From the NCBI GenBank assembly GCA_002493305.1, contig DKYJ01000031.1:68850-86503 (forward strand): DNA of 17,654 nucleotides, in the 5' to 3' direction. Position 1 is the stretch's first letter. Each line of letters begins with the position of its first letter. The notes under the pieces are model-generated. The model made no database searches, had not been told where the DNA came from, and saw only the letters and a program-made list of their open reading frames with translations. The position numbers and the translations under genes are program-made. Positions 1 through 6,838 of the stretch are shown here, one piece after another. The DNA comes from Clostridiales bacterium UBA7103. Lineage in GTDB: Bacteria; Bacillota; Clostridia; Oscillospirales; Oscillospiraceae.

Positions 1-273
1 GTTCTGGGGATTGATGCCCAGATCAGAAGCGAGGATCGCTTTCTCTATCCCCTTGAGCACCGAGCCGTCCCAAGGCTGGATAAGCAGGGAGCGGGGATCA
101 GGCGCGGAGATGGAAGCTATCTGCTGAATGGGGGTGGGCACGCCGTAATAGTCAACCTGAATGTGGTCAAGCACCGAGGCGTTGGCCTTGCCGGCGCGGA
201 TAGTGGCAAGCTGGGCTTCCAGCGTGTCACAGGTCTTTTTCATTTTGCTTTCAAATTCTGCGTACTCTGACAT
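1..273 (-). CDS. frr: Ribosome recycling factor, N-terminal part (cut by window edge)
   Basis: This gene runs off the left edge; 91 codons are present, ending in the residues LGINPQN. Seen: the translation starts MSEYAEFESKMKKTCDTLEA and includes ATIRAGKANASVLDHI, YYGVPTPIQQIASI, PRSLLIQPWD and KAILASDLGINPQN, the characteristic N-terminal half of ribosome recycling factor (about 185 residues in full). Family knowledge: the cytosolic protein works with EF-G to split the post-termination ribosome so it can be reused. Start: ATG at 273 has GGAGG at 283-287, 9 bases upstream. It lies 67 bases downstream of pyrH on the same strand, the conserved pyrH-frr order, so the two are probably co-transcribed. 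Identity is very secure; only the C-terminus is unseen. Confidence 0.97.
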   Translation of the reverse strand, partial: MSEYAEFESKMKKTCDTLEAQLATIRAGKANASVLDHIQVDYYGVPTPIQQIASISAPDPRSLLIQPWDGSVLKGIEKAILASDLGINPQN

Positions 274-306
274 TTTGTTCTACCTCCATGTTTTGTTATC
301 GTTGGC

Positions 307-326
307 ATCCGCCTGCCTTGGCGGAT
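307..326 (-). other. Short hairpin in the pyrH-frr gap
   Basis: A 7-bp inverted repeat (ATCCGCC / GGCGGAT, 6-base loop) lies between pyrH and frr. On the minus strand no T-run follows it, so it is not a convincing terminator. It could be an mRNA stabilising or processing hairpin inside the operon. The function is a guess. Confidence 0.35.
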
Positions 327-340
327 AAATTTTTACTTCT

Positions 341-1051
341 TCAGGACACAACAGTGCCTATCTTCTCCCCTGCGAGCACACGGCGGATATTTTCCGGCTC
401 CGCCAGCGCGAATACCTCCACGGGAATGTTGTTATCCATTGCAAGGCTGGTTGCCGTGGTATCCATCACAGCCAGGCGCCGGGCCAGCACCTCAGAGTAG
501 CTGATGCTCTCAAAGCGCGTGGCGCCGGGGTCAATGCGGGGATCAGCCGAATAAACACCGTCAATATTCTTGGCGAGCAGGATCGCGTCGGCCTGTATCT
601 CCGCAGCTCTGAGCACGGCGGCGGTATCTGTGGAGAAGAAGGGCATACCCGTGCCGCAGGCAAACAGCACCACATTGCCGCTCTCCAGATACTCGATGCT
701 TTTTCGGGTATCGTATCTCTCGCCTACGCCCTGAATGTCAACAGCGGTCATGACCCGGGCCTTAGCCCCGTGCTGCTTAAATACATCGGCCACTGCGAGG
801 CAGTTCATCGCCGTGGCGAGCATGCCCATTCTGTCGGCGCTGACGCGCTCTACCTTGCCCGCGCCGTCCTTCACGCCGCGCCAGAAGTTGCCGCCGCCGA
901 TGACCACGCCCACCTGGACTCCATCATCCACGCAGGCTTTGACCGTCTGGCATACCCGGGAGACGAAATCAAAATCAAAGCCGGTTTTTTTCTCCCCGGC
1001 AAGGGCTTCTCCGCTTATTTTTATAAGCACCCGCTTATAGACGCTTTGCAT
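341..1051 (-). CDS. pyrH: UMP kinase (uridylate kinase)
   Basis: It encodes a 236-residue bacterial UMP kinase of the amino-acid-kinase fold, which phosphorylates UMP to UDP with ATP in the cytosol for pyrimidine nucleotide supply. Seen: KISGEAL (residues 11-17), the GGGNFWRG loop (52-59), SADRMGMLATAMN (71-83), TAVDIQGVGERYD (102-114), the phosphate-binding CGTGMPFFSTDTAA segment (132-145), NIDGVYSADPR (162-172) and MDNNIPVEVF (205-214). Length is normal. One detail: position 136 is Met where E. coli and B. subtilis have Asn (GTGNPFF or GTGNPYF). Start: ATG at 1051 has AAAGGAG at 1062-1068. It sits 20 bases downstream of a DMT transporter gene and upstream of frr. In most bacteria tsf precedes pyrH; here it does not. 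Confidence 0.97.
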   Translation of the reverse strand: MQSVYKRVLIKISGEALAGEKKTGFDFDFVSRVCQTVKACVDDGVQVGVVIGGGNFWRGVKDGAGKVERVSADRMGMLATAMNCLAVADVFKQHGAKARVMTAVDIQGVGERYDTRKSIEYLESGNVVLFACGTGMPFFSTDTAAVLRAAEIQADAILLAKNIDGVYSADPRIDPGATRFESISYSEVLARRLAVMDTTATSLAMDNNIPVEVFALAEPENIRRVLAGEKIGTVVS

Positions 1052-1071
1052 GGGGCAACACTCCTTTTCGC

Positions 1072-1983
1072 TTATATATCAAGTATACCCAATATCACTA
1101 TACCCGCCACCACAAGGGCAATGGAGGCATAGTGCTTTATTGACAGCTTTTCTTTGAGGAATATCCGCCCCCAGATGACCGAGGCCACACAGTAAGAGGA
1201 GATTATCGGCGCAGCAAAGGCCACATGCTCGCTGTCGGCAAGGGCATATATGTAGAAAAACTGGCCGATCGTCTCAAACACGGCGCCGGTGTACTTTGGC
1301 GCCTCCTGTTTGGCAACAAGCTTCTGTTTTTTGATGCCCAGCACATAGACAGCGCACACAAGACCCACCACAAGGAAGGTCAGCTCATAGGCCACATTGG
1401 CGGAATTTTCGTCCAGCACCTCCAGCACACGGCTGTCGGCAAAGGTTCCCAGCGCGTCAAGCAGGCAGTAGATGACCGGAATGATAATGGCGATCCAGCT
1501 CTTGGCATAGTGGTGGTTGGAGGCGTCCTGTCTTGCCCGGCGCAGCTCCTCGTCCTCGGTGGACTCGGTTATGCCCAGGGCGATAACGCCGAGGCACACC
1601 AGCGCCACGGCCACCAGCGCTATTGGCGGCAGCTCATCACCGATGCCGACAGTCGCAAAGGTCAGCACTGCGACGACCGCGCCGGAGCTGTTGCAGATAG
1701 GTGAAGAAATGGACAGCTCAATATACCGCAGCCCCAGATAGCCCATGGCCATGGACACGATATAGAGCAGAGAAACCGGCAGATAAGTGAGCAATATCTG
1801 CAAGTTTATCTCAACACCGCCAACAAAGATCTCATACGCCGCGTGCAGTCCCATCACAACGCCGACCGCCGTGACCATCTTCAGATGACTGTATTTATCT
1901 TTGCTGTCCTGACAGCCGATTTTTGAAAACAGGTCAGAGCCGCTCCAAAAAAGCAGGGCAATGACCGCAAACCAGAACCACAT
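1072..1983 (-). CDS. EamA/DMT-family membrane transporter
   Basis: It encodes a 303-residue, very hydrophobic protein with about ten predicted membrane spans in two repeats, the architecture of the drug/metabolite transporter (EamA) superfamily. Seen: an N-terminal span starting MWFWFAVIALLFWSGSDLFS, the segment YLGLRYIELSISSPICNSSGAVV resembling the end of an EamA repeat (about residues 81-103), a charged cytosolic linker near 141-155, and a second repeat with AFAAPIISSYCVASVIWGRI and FLKEKLS near the C-terminus. Start: ATG at 1983 is preferred over the TTG at 2001, because GGGAGG at 1994-1999 precedes the ATG by 10 bases and overlaps the TTG. The substrate cannot be read from sequence. It is first in an apparent operon with pyrH and frr; its own promoter is at 2047-2075. 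Confidence 0.85.
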   Translation of the reverse strand: MWFWFAVIALLFWSGSDLFSKIGCQDSKDKYSHLKMVTAVGVVMGLHAAYEIFVGGVEINLQILLTYLPVSLLYIVSMAMGYLGLRYIELSISSPICNSSGAVVAVLTFATVGIGDELPPIALVAVALVCLGVIALGITESTEDEELRRARQDASNHHYAKSWIAIIIPVIYCLLDALGTFADSRVLEVLDENSANVAYELTFLVVGLVCAVYVLGIKKQKLVAKQEAPKYTGAVFETIGQFFYIYALADSEHVAFAAPIISSYCVASVIWGRIFLKEKLSIKHYASIALVVAGIVILGILDI

Positions 1984-2046
1984 TTTTGCGGAGCCTCCCA
2001 ATTAAATCTTTTATCTCTCTGCCCTGATCCTCCTCCGGGCGCGACT

Positions 2047-2075
2047 ATTCTATCATAAAGCCCCGCGGTTGGCAA
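2047..2075 (-). promoter_or_regulatory. Promoter for the DMT-pyrH-frr operon
   Basis: On the minus strand TTGCCA (2075-2070) and TAGAAT (2052-2047) are separated by 17 bases, a good housekeeping-sigma promoter. The transcript would begin near 2040, giving a leader of roughly 57 bases before the ATG at 1983. The -35 lies close to putative control sequences of the divergent spoIIGA gene. Confidence 0.7.
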
Positions 2076-2081
2076 TTCTTA

Positions 2082-2115
2082 AATGACAAATTGTGCGCTG
2101 ACAATGGTTTACAAT
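2082..2115 (+). promoter_or_regulatory. Possible Spo0A-type control region of spoIIGA
   Basis: TACAAT at 2110-2115 is a good -10 hexamer but ends only 6 bases before the spoIIGA ATG. Two GACAA sequences, at 2085-2090 and 2100-2105, partly match the complement of the Spo0A box; the first agrees at 7 of 9 positions. Known in B. subtilis: the spoIIG promoter has an unusually wide (22-base) spacer with a Spo0A box overlapping the -35. A 22-base spacing here would put the -35 at 2082-2087, over the first box-like site. The assignment is suggestive only. Confidence 0.3.
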
Positions 2116-2121
2116 GCTTGC

Positions 2122-2934
2122 ATGAAGGTCGTTTACATAGACTCGCTTTTTTTCCTGAATCTCGCCGCCGACTATCTGCTCTGCCTCGCGGCTGGGCGCA
2201 TCTGCGCTTTGCAGCTCAGGCGCTGGCGCTACTTTGCCGCCGCGCTTCTCGGCGCCGCCTATGCCGCGGCGGCGGTGCTGCCAGGGCTGGGGCTTCTATC
2301 CCGGCCATATATGAAGCTGCCCGCCGGGCTCATAATGGGGCTTATCGCCTATGGCGCGGAGCGCAGCCCCCTGCGCTGCACAGCAGTGTTCTTTGCCGTA
2401 TCCGCCGCTTTCGGCGGGGCTCTGTGGGCTCTGTCCATGGCGGCAGGCGGAAACGGCGCCGCCCCTCTTTCTCTGCGCAGTCTTCTTTTGTCCTTTGCTC
2501 TGTGCTACGGGCTTTTCCGGCTCATATTCCGAAAGCGTGCAGCGCTCATGGAAAAGCAGCTCATATCGGTGGAGGCGGAGTTTCTTGGCAGAAAGACCCG
2601 CTTCACCGCCCTGCTGGATACAGGCAATTCTCTCTCCGACCCCGCCACCGGCGCCCCGGTGATGATAGCCTGCACCCATGCTCTTGGGCCCCTGCTGCCG
2701 GACAGCGCCCCGCTGTTTTCAAAGCTCTCTCCGGTGGAAGCCGTGGAGCTTTGCTCTGTCATACCGGAGCTGCAGGGCAGACTGCGCCTTATCCCCTACA
2801 CGGCTGTTGGCGCCTCGGGTCTGCTGCCGGTCTTTCGCCCGGACTGTGCCCGCCTGGACGGCAAAGAAAAAAAAGGCCTGCTCATCGCCATCTCCGACAG
2901 CGCTGCCGGAGATGGGTTTGAGGCCATCATTTAG
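2122..2934 (+). CDS. spoIIGA: SpoIIGA, membrane-bound sigma-E processing protease
   Basis: It encodes a 270-residue protein that in spore formers sits in the septal membrane and cleaves the pro-sequence from pro-sigma-E in the mother cell. Seen: an N-terminal membrane domain of about five spans (residues 1-135, starting MKVVYIDSLFFLNLAADYLL like known SpoIIGA) and a C-terminal aspartic-protease-like domain with LLDTGNSLSDPATGAPVMI. D166 of the DTGN motif is the expected catalytic Asp. LRLIPYTAVG and LLIAISD are also family-like. The protein ends at GFEAII, about 15 residues earlier than B. subtilis SpoIIGA. Start: ATG at 2122 matches the family N-terminus; an in-frame ATG at 2083 adds an unrelated extension. 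Neither has a Shine-Dalgarno sequence. It lies 44 bases upstream of sigE, its substrate's gene. Confidence 0.93.
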   Translation: MKVVYIDSLFFLNLAADYLLCLAAGRICALQLRRWRYFAAALLGAAYAAAAVLPGLGLLSRPYMKLPAGLIMGLIAYGAERSPLRCTAVFFAVSAAFGGALWALSMAAGGNGAAPLSLRSLLLSFALCYGLFRLIFRKRAALMEKQLISVEAEFLGRKTRFTALLDTGNSLSDPATGAPVMIACTHALGPLLPDSAPLFSKLSPVEAVELCSVIPELQGRLRLIPYTAVGASGLLPVFRPDCARLDGKEKKGLLIAISDSAAGDGFEAII

Positions 2935-2978
2935 TTCAACCGCGCTCATCTTGACCGCATATAGTAAGGAGGTATACC

Positions 2979-3701
2979 ATGCTCTGCAAGCCGCAGATCT
3001 TATTTTTACGCAAGCATATCCTGTCCATTTTAGGCTTTGAGCCGCCCTCCGTGTTCTACATTGGCGGCAGTGATACCCTGCCCCCGCCGCTGCCGAAGGA
3101 CGAGGAGGAACAGGCCGTGGCCGCGCTCGAGGTGGGGGACGACAACGCCCGCCGGCTGCTCATTGAGCACAATCTCCGGCTGGTGGTCTATATCTCAAAG
3201 CGTTTTGAAAACACAGGCGTCAACATCGAGGATCTTATCTCCATCGGCACTATCGGGCTAATAAAGGCGGTGAATACCTTTAAGGCGGGGAAAAACATAA
3301 AACTCGCCACCTATGCCTCCCGCTGCATTGAAAACGAGATACTCATGTACCTGCGCAAAATCAGCTCTCAGCGTACAGAGATCAGTTTTGACGAGCCGCT
3401 GAACACCGACTGGGACGGAAACGAGCTGCTGCTCTCCGATATTTTAGGCACCGATGAGGACGAGGTGTACCGCCCTCTTGAGGACGACGCGGACAAAAAG
3501 ATGCTCATGGAATCCATCTCCACCCTGAGTGACCGGGAGCGGAGCATAATTCTGCTGCGCTTCGGTCTGCCCAGTGGCCGGGAGTACACACAAAAGGAAG
3601 TTGCGGACATGATGGGCATTTCCCAGAGCTACATAAGCCGCCTTGAAAAGCGCATCATTGACAGGCTTCGCAAGGATATGCTGCGGCGTATGCAGTGCTG
3701 A
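2979..3701 (+). CDS. sigE: Pro-sigma-E, early mother-cell sporulation sigma factor
   Basis: It encodes a 240-residue sigma-70 family factor that directs early mother-cell gene expression after cleavage by SpoIIGA. Seen: a pro-sequence of about 26 residues ending before YIGGSDTLPPPL (27-38), the same boundary as in B. subtilis; region 2 with NLRLVVYISKRFENTG, IEDLISIGTIGLIKAVNTF and KLATYASRCIENEILMYL (about 65-125); the sigma-E signature SFDEPLNTDWDGNELLLSD (136-154); and region 4 with helix-turn-helix TQKEVADMMGISQSYISRLE (204-223). Start: ATG at 2979 with AAGGAGG at 2966-2972, 6 bases upstream. It is the second gene of the spoIIG operon. A strong terminator follows 3 bases after the stop, and sigG, which commonly comes next, is absent. 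Confidence 0.98.
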   Translation: MLCKPQILFLRKHILSILGFEPPSVFYIGGSDTLPPPLPKDEEEQAVAALEVGDDNARRLLIEHNLRLVVYISKRFENTGVNIEDLISIGTIGLIKAVNTFKAGKNIKLATYASRCIENEILMYLRKISSQRTEISFDEPLNTDWDGNELLLSDILGTDEDEVYRPLEDDADKKMLMESISTLSDRERSIILLRFGLPSGREYTQKEVADMMGISQSYISRLEKRIIDRLRKDMLRRMQC

Positions 3702-3703
3702 AT

Positions 3704-3744
3704 AAAGCCCTCCGCCGGAAGCTGTGCTTCCGGCGGAGGGCTTT
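3704..3744. terminator. 19-bp terminator between sigE and the esterase gene
   Basis: There is a perfect 19-bp stem (3704-3722 with 3726-3744) with a TGT loop. It starts 3 bases after the sigE stop and ends 3 bases before the stop codon of the convergent esterase gene, so it can end transcripts from both sides. The T-run is CTTTT on the plus strand and weaker on the minus strand. Confidence 0.9.
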
Positions 3745-3747
3745 TAC

Positions 3748-5091
3748 TCATTCACTTTGAAACAGAAGCTGAGCGGCATTAAAAAACAGCGCTGCCCATG
3801 TGTCCCAGGTGTGGCTGCCTGTCACGATCTCTATATGGGCATTCTCTCCCTCTGTGAGCTTTTCGGAGTGCTCCACTATGTACTCATAGCCGTCTATAAC
3901 GAAATCCTTCTGCGCGTCCGCCGTGCCCGCCCCTGCATAGAGATAGCTAACGCTGAGATCCTGACTCTCAAGGGACTTGACAACATCACGCACATAGCTA
4001 AAGCCTGAAAGGCACACGAAATTGGAAAAAACTCCCAGATTTTCTGCCATTCCGGCCCGTTCCACGTAGAGCGCGCCGTTGGAGCAGCCGCCAATGCCAA
4101 AATGCGCCCGCGCCGCCTGAAGCTCCTCAAGGCTGCCGTTCTCGGCATAAGTGGAATAGTGATCGACAATATATGGCAGAATGATCGCTTTCACCTCCTG
4201 AGCAAACTGCTCAGGGCCGGTGTCCATGAAGCCGCCGCCGGGGACATATGAGTCCGTATACGGGGAAACAATGATGAGCGGCTCAATAATGCGCTGCTGT
4301 ATCATGTAGTCATAGAGGTTACGCATGCAGACAGCCGTGCCATGCTCAGTATCGATTATATTGTCCATCCAGTCCCCGTCGCTGCCGCTGGCGCCGTGGA
4401 TCATCACCAGCACATTGTATTTCTTGTCCTCGCTGTATCCATAGGGCAAATAGACGCTCATTTTTTTGCTCACTGTCACTGACTGGGCCGCATACAGCGG
4501 GGCGGAATAGTTCACGACTTGTACACTGCCCTGCTCACTGCACATATCGAAAAACTCATGGGGCAGCGCATGGGTATACACAATGGGCTGCGCGCCGCAC
4601 ACACACGCGCCGTTAACATAGTGGTGCAGCTGCTTTTCACCGCAGCTTGTGCAAAAACCGTCCATATCATGCTGCACATGCTGGCAGACCATGCCGCAGA
4701 CAGTGCACACCCCGTCATACCATTCATGGGAGCAGACCTCACCGCAGGCAAAGCAGATACCGTTTTTATATTGTTCATGGCTGCATACCATGCCGCAGAC
4801 GGTGCATGTTCCATGCTTCCATTGATGCGGGCATGGAATCCTGCATATGCTGCATATCCCGTTTTCCCACTTATGGTCACAGACCATTCCGCAATGGATA
4901 CAGGCTCCGTCTTCCCAGTCATGCCCGCAGACATAACCGCAGGTGAGGCACACCCCGTTGTCCCAGCTTTCATGCGCGCAGGTTTTCAGCCTGTGTGTGT
5001 TTATGCCCAAAAAAGCAAAAAAGGCTGCTGCCGCCAGCCCGAGCAAGGAAGCCAGCACGATAAGCAGATTTTTTACAGTTCTCTTTTTCAC
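3748..5091 (-). CDS. Membrane-anchored or secreted esterase with eight Cys/His/Trp repeats
   Basis: It encodes 447 residues in three parts. (1) A basic N-terminus and one hydrophobic segment (about 5-30), a signal anchor or signal peptide; no lipobox is evident. (2) Eight tandem repeats of about 16 residues (38-167) of the pattern C-x-H-x-W-x-x-G-x-C-x-x-C-G, with degenerate Trp positions and a final repeat lacking its first Cys. (3) An alpha/beta-hydrolase of the feruloyl-esterase/esterase-D type (about 195-447) with oxyanion segment MIHGASGSDGDW, nucleophile motif GCSNG (S337) and a likely catalytic His in GSHTWDTW (H427). Start: GTG at 5091 has GGAGG at 5099-5103, 7 bases upstream. The in-frame ATG at 5130 has no such site and would add 13 residues. 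The hydrolase class is secure, the substrate unknown; metal binding by the repeats is inference. Confidence 0.85.
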   Translation of the reverse strand: MKKRTVKNLLIVLASLLGLAAAAFFAFLGINTHRLKTCAHESWDNGVCLTCGYVCGHDWEDGACIHCGMVCDHKWENGICSICRIPCPHQWKHGTCTVCGMVCSHEQYKNGICFACGEVCSHEWYDGVCTVCGMVCQHVQHDMDGFCTSCGEKQLHHYVNGACVCGAQPIVYTHALPHEFFDMCSEQGSVQVVNYSAPLYAAQSVTVSKKMSVYLPYGYSEDKKYNVLVMIHGASGSDGDWMDNIIDTEHGTAVCMRNLYDYMIQQRIIEPLIIVSPYTDSYVPGGGFMDTGPEQFAQEVKAIILPYIVDHYSTYAENGSLEELQAARAHFGIGGCSNGALYVERAGMAENLGVFSNFVCLSGFSYVRDVVKSLESQDLSVSYLYAGAGTADAQKDFVIDGYEYIVEHSEKLTEGENAHIEIVTGSHTWDTWAALFFNAAQLLFQSE

Positions 5092-5140
5092 TGCCCAACC
5101 TCCATAACCAACCCACAAAGGCATCTCCAAAAGCTTTTAT

Positions 5141-5169
5141 ATTATATCACTTTTTTCCCATGTATGCAA
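5141..5169 (-). promoter_or_regulatory. Promoter of the repeat-esterase gene
   Basis: On the minus strand TTGCAT (5169-5164) and TATAAT (5146-5141) are 17 bases apart, and the -10 is extended (TGATATAAT). This is a strong housekeeping-type promoter about 50 bases before the GTG start. Confidence 0.8.
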
Positions 5170-5183
5170 TTATTAACGTGAGC

Positions 5184-5218
5184 AAACGCGCCGTCAGCGT
5201 AATGCAGACGGCGCGTTT
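5184..5218 (-). terminator. Hairpin after the MATE gene
   Basis: A perfect 12-bp stem (5184-5195 with 5207-5218) with an 11-base loop lies 23 bases past the MATE stop. On the minus strand only TTT follows before the sequence breaks into GCTC, so it is a weak intrinsic terminator or an mRNA 3'-end hairpin. Confidence 0.55.
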
Positions 5219-5240
5219 ATCACAAAAAACAAAAAATAAA

Positions 5241-6623
5241 TCAGTGAACCAAATTTTTTACCCACTTGCGCTCCTTAACGAGCCAGAAGCCAATCGCGCA
5301 TTTTATAAAATCAAGCGCGTATACCACAATATACATCGGGACGATGCTCATCGCCGTATAGCGGGACAGAACGAACGCCACCGGGATCGACAGCGTCCAC
5401 ACGAAGGCGCAGTCAAAAACAAAGGTTATGATCGTCTTTCCGCCGGAGCGAAGGGTGAAATAACAGGCGTTTGTAAAGGCGTTCACCGGCATCATTGCCG
5501 CGCTCACGAGCAGGAGCTGCTCCGCGATATGCTTGACCGTGTCAGTGGTGTTGTATATTTGCGGAATAAGCGGCGCCAGCATCGCCATAATTCCGCCCAC
5601 GACCACGCAAAGCGCCACCGAAAAGGCAATTAGCTTTCTGTCCTCGTCTATCGCGCGCTCAAGCTCACCCGCACCCAGCAGCTGTCCGACCATGATGGAT
5701 ACGGTCGTACCCATTGAGAAGAAAGCGCAGAAGAACAGATCGGACACGGTCGTCGCAATATTCGTTGCCGAAACCACCTCCAGCCCGCGCACCGAGTAGC
5801 ACTGGTTGAGCATCGCCATGCCGGACGCCCACAGGATCTCATTGAGCAGCAGCGGGGTGCCGAGCCTGATGATCTGCTTTACCAGCTCCGGCGGGATACG
5901 CATGGAGGCGAACAGGCTCACCGCGAATGGATTTCTCTCCCTGTTTTTGTGCGTCCAGCCGACGACGATAAAGCACTCCACAAAGCGTGCAAGCACAGTA
6001 GCTATTGCCGCGCCGACCACGCCCATAGCGGGGGCGCCGAACTTGCCGAAGATAAGAATGTAGTTAAACAGCAGATTTATGCATACCGCGGCAATGCCCG
6101 CCTTCATGGGCAGCATAGTCTCCCCTGTCTCGCGCAGGGTGCTGGCGTACACCTGCATTACGCCGAAGGGTATCATCTGCACCAGCATTACCTTCATATA
6201 GTCCATCGCATGGCTCAGCGTGGCGGCAAGGTCAAGATCCTCCTGCCCCTCATGGAGAAAGGCGCTGACAAGCCGCTCCCCAAACAGCAGGAAAACCGCT
6301 GTAAATGCTACGACCGAAGCCGCGGCTATATAGAATTTCATGCGCATTGTGTTTCTTACGCCCTCGTTGTCAGCCTTGCCGTAAAACTGAGCGGTGAATA
6401 TACCCGCCCCGGCGAGGCCGCCGAAGATGCACAGATTGAACACAAACATAAGCTGATTGACGATGGCGACTCCCGACATAGGCTCCGTCCCCACCTGACC
6501 AACCATCATATTATCCAGAAGACTCACAAAGTTGGTTATAACATTCTGAATCAGTATTGGGATCATAACAGCCAAAAGCCGGCTGTAAAATGCCCTGTCG
6601 CCAATGAGACTTTTGATTTTCAT
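5241..6623 (-). CDS. MATE-family multidrug/cation efflux transporter
   Basis: It encodes 460 residues with about twelve membrane spans in two homologous halves, as in the multidrug and toxic compound extrusion family, which exports drugs or metabolites using Na+ or H+ gradients. Seen: an N-terminal MIPILIQNVITNFVSLLDNM, the MVGQVGTEPMSGVAIVNQ segment typical of the first span pair, GAGIFTAQFYGK, the second-half counterpart VSIMVGQLLGAGELERA, and TLRETGETMLPM and TLRSGGKT at equivalent places in each half. Start: ATG at 6623 with GAGG at 6630-6633, 6 bases upstream. A longer frame from a TTG at 6668 lacks a ribosome site. It lies 74 bases downstream of tRNA-Val with a terminator between and no clear promoter of its own. 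The substrate is unknown. Confidence 0.93.
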   Translation of the reverse strand: MKIKSLIGDRAFYSRLLAVMIPILIQNVITNFVSLLDNMMVGQVGTEPMSGVAIVNQLMFVFNLCIFGGLAGAGIFTAQFYGKADNEGVRNTMRMKFYIAAASVVAFTAVFLLFGERLVSAFLHEGQEDLDLAATLSHAMDYMKVMLVQMIPFGVMQVYASTLRETGETMLPMKAGIAAVCINLLFNYILIFGKFGAPAMGVVGAAIATVLARFVECFIVVGWTHKNRERNPFAVSLFASMRIPPELVKQIIRLGTPLLLNEILWASGMAMLNQCYSVRGLEVVSATNIATTVSDLFFCAFFSMGTTVSIMVGQLLGAGELERAIDEDRKLIAFSVALCVVVGGIMAMLAPLIPQIYNTTDTVKHIAEQLLLVSAAMMPVNAFTNACYFTLRSGGKTIITFVFDCAFVWTLSIPVAFVLSRYTAMSIVPMYIVVYALDFIKCAIGFWLVKERKWVKNLVH

Positions 6624-6649
6624 TTCGCACCTCAAATAAAGGAAAAACA

Positions 6650-6692
6650 AAACAAGCCCGTCCGGCAATAGACCTCGCCGTGGAGCTTGTTT
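6650..6692 (-). terminator. Terminator of tRNA-Val, in front of the MATE gene
   Basis: On the minus strand an 8-bp outer stem (6685-6692 with 6650-6657) and a 4-bp inner stem CGGC/GCCG form a hairpin followed by the T-rich run TTTTGTTTTT. It begins 5 bases after the tRNA CCA end and lies 26 bases upstream of the MATE start codon. It should end tRNA-Val transcripts, and anything that reads through would enter the MATE gene. Confidence 0.75.
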
Positions 6693-6697
6693 ATAGG

Positions 6698-6774
6698 TGG
6701 TGGAGAGTGGCGGACTCGAACCGTCGACCTTCCGCGTGTGAGGCGGACGCTCTAACCAGCTGAGCTAACCCTCC
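6698..6774 (-). tRNA. tRNA-Val (anticodon CAC)
   Basis: This is a 77-base cloverleaf on the minus strand with encoded CCA at 6700-6698. The acceptor stem is GGAGGGT/ACTCTCC (one G-U pair), the D arm GCTC...GAGC, and the anticodon stem TCCGC/GCGGA with loop CTCACAC giving anticodon CAC (6740-6738), which reads the Val codon GUG. The T arm has loop TTCGAGT and stem GACGG/CCGCC, in which A50 faces C64, one mismatch. Confidence 0.95.
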
Positions 6775-6787
6775 GCATAGCTTTGTT

Positions 6788-6816
6788 ATGATAGCACATA
6801 CTCGGGAAGATTTCAA
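6788..6816 (-). promoter_or_regulatory. Promoter of tRNA-Val
   Basis: On the minus strand TTGAAA (6816-6811) and TATCAT (6793-6788) are 17 bases apart. Transcription would start near 6781, only a few bases before the mature tRNA 5' end at 6774. Confidence 0.8.
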
Positions 6817-6838
6817 GCCCTATTTTTGAAAAAGCCGG

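Noticed and set aside
2091..2921. A 276-codon plus-strand frame overlapping spoIIGA
   Set aside because: Arg/Ala-rich out-of-frame shadow; the spoIIGA frame has the DTGN protease motif and correct membrane topology.
4591..4980. A periodic DNA repeat that might be a CRISPR or minisatellite
   Set aside because: Periodicity is at the protein level (48-base units with many synonymous differences) inside an intact gene; there are no identical repeats with unique spacers.
5092..5130. The ATG at 5130 as the start of the repeat-esterase
   Set aside because: The GTG at 5091 has GGAGG 7 bases upstream and gives a standard Lys/Arg-rich signal start, whereas the ATG has no clear site.
6624..6668. A longer MATE start at a TTG
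   Set aside because: It lies inside the tRNA-Val terminator and has no ribosome site; GAGG precedes the ATG at 6623.
5949..6671. A 240-codon plus-strand frame antisense to the MATE gene
   Set aside because: His/Gln-rich shadow of a well-supported membrane transporter gene; no start signal.
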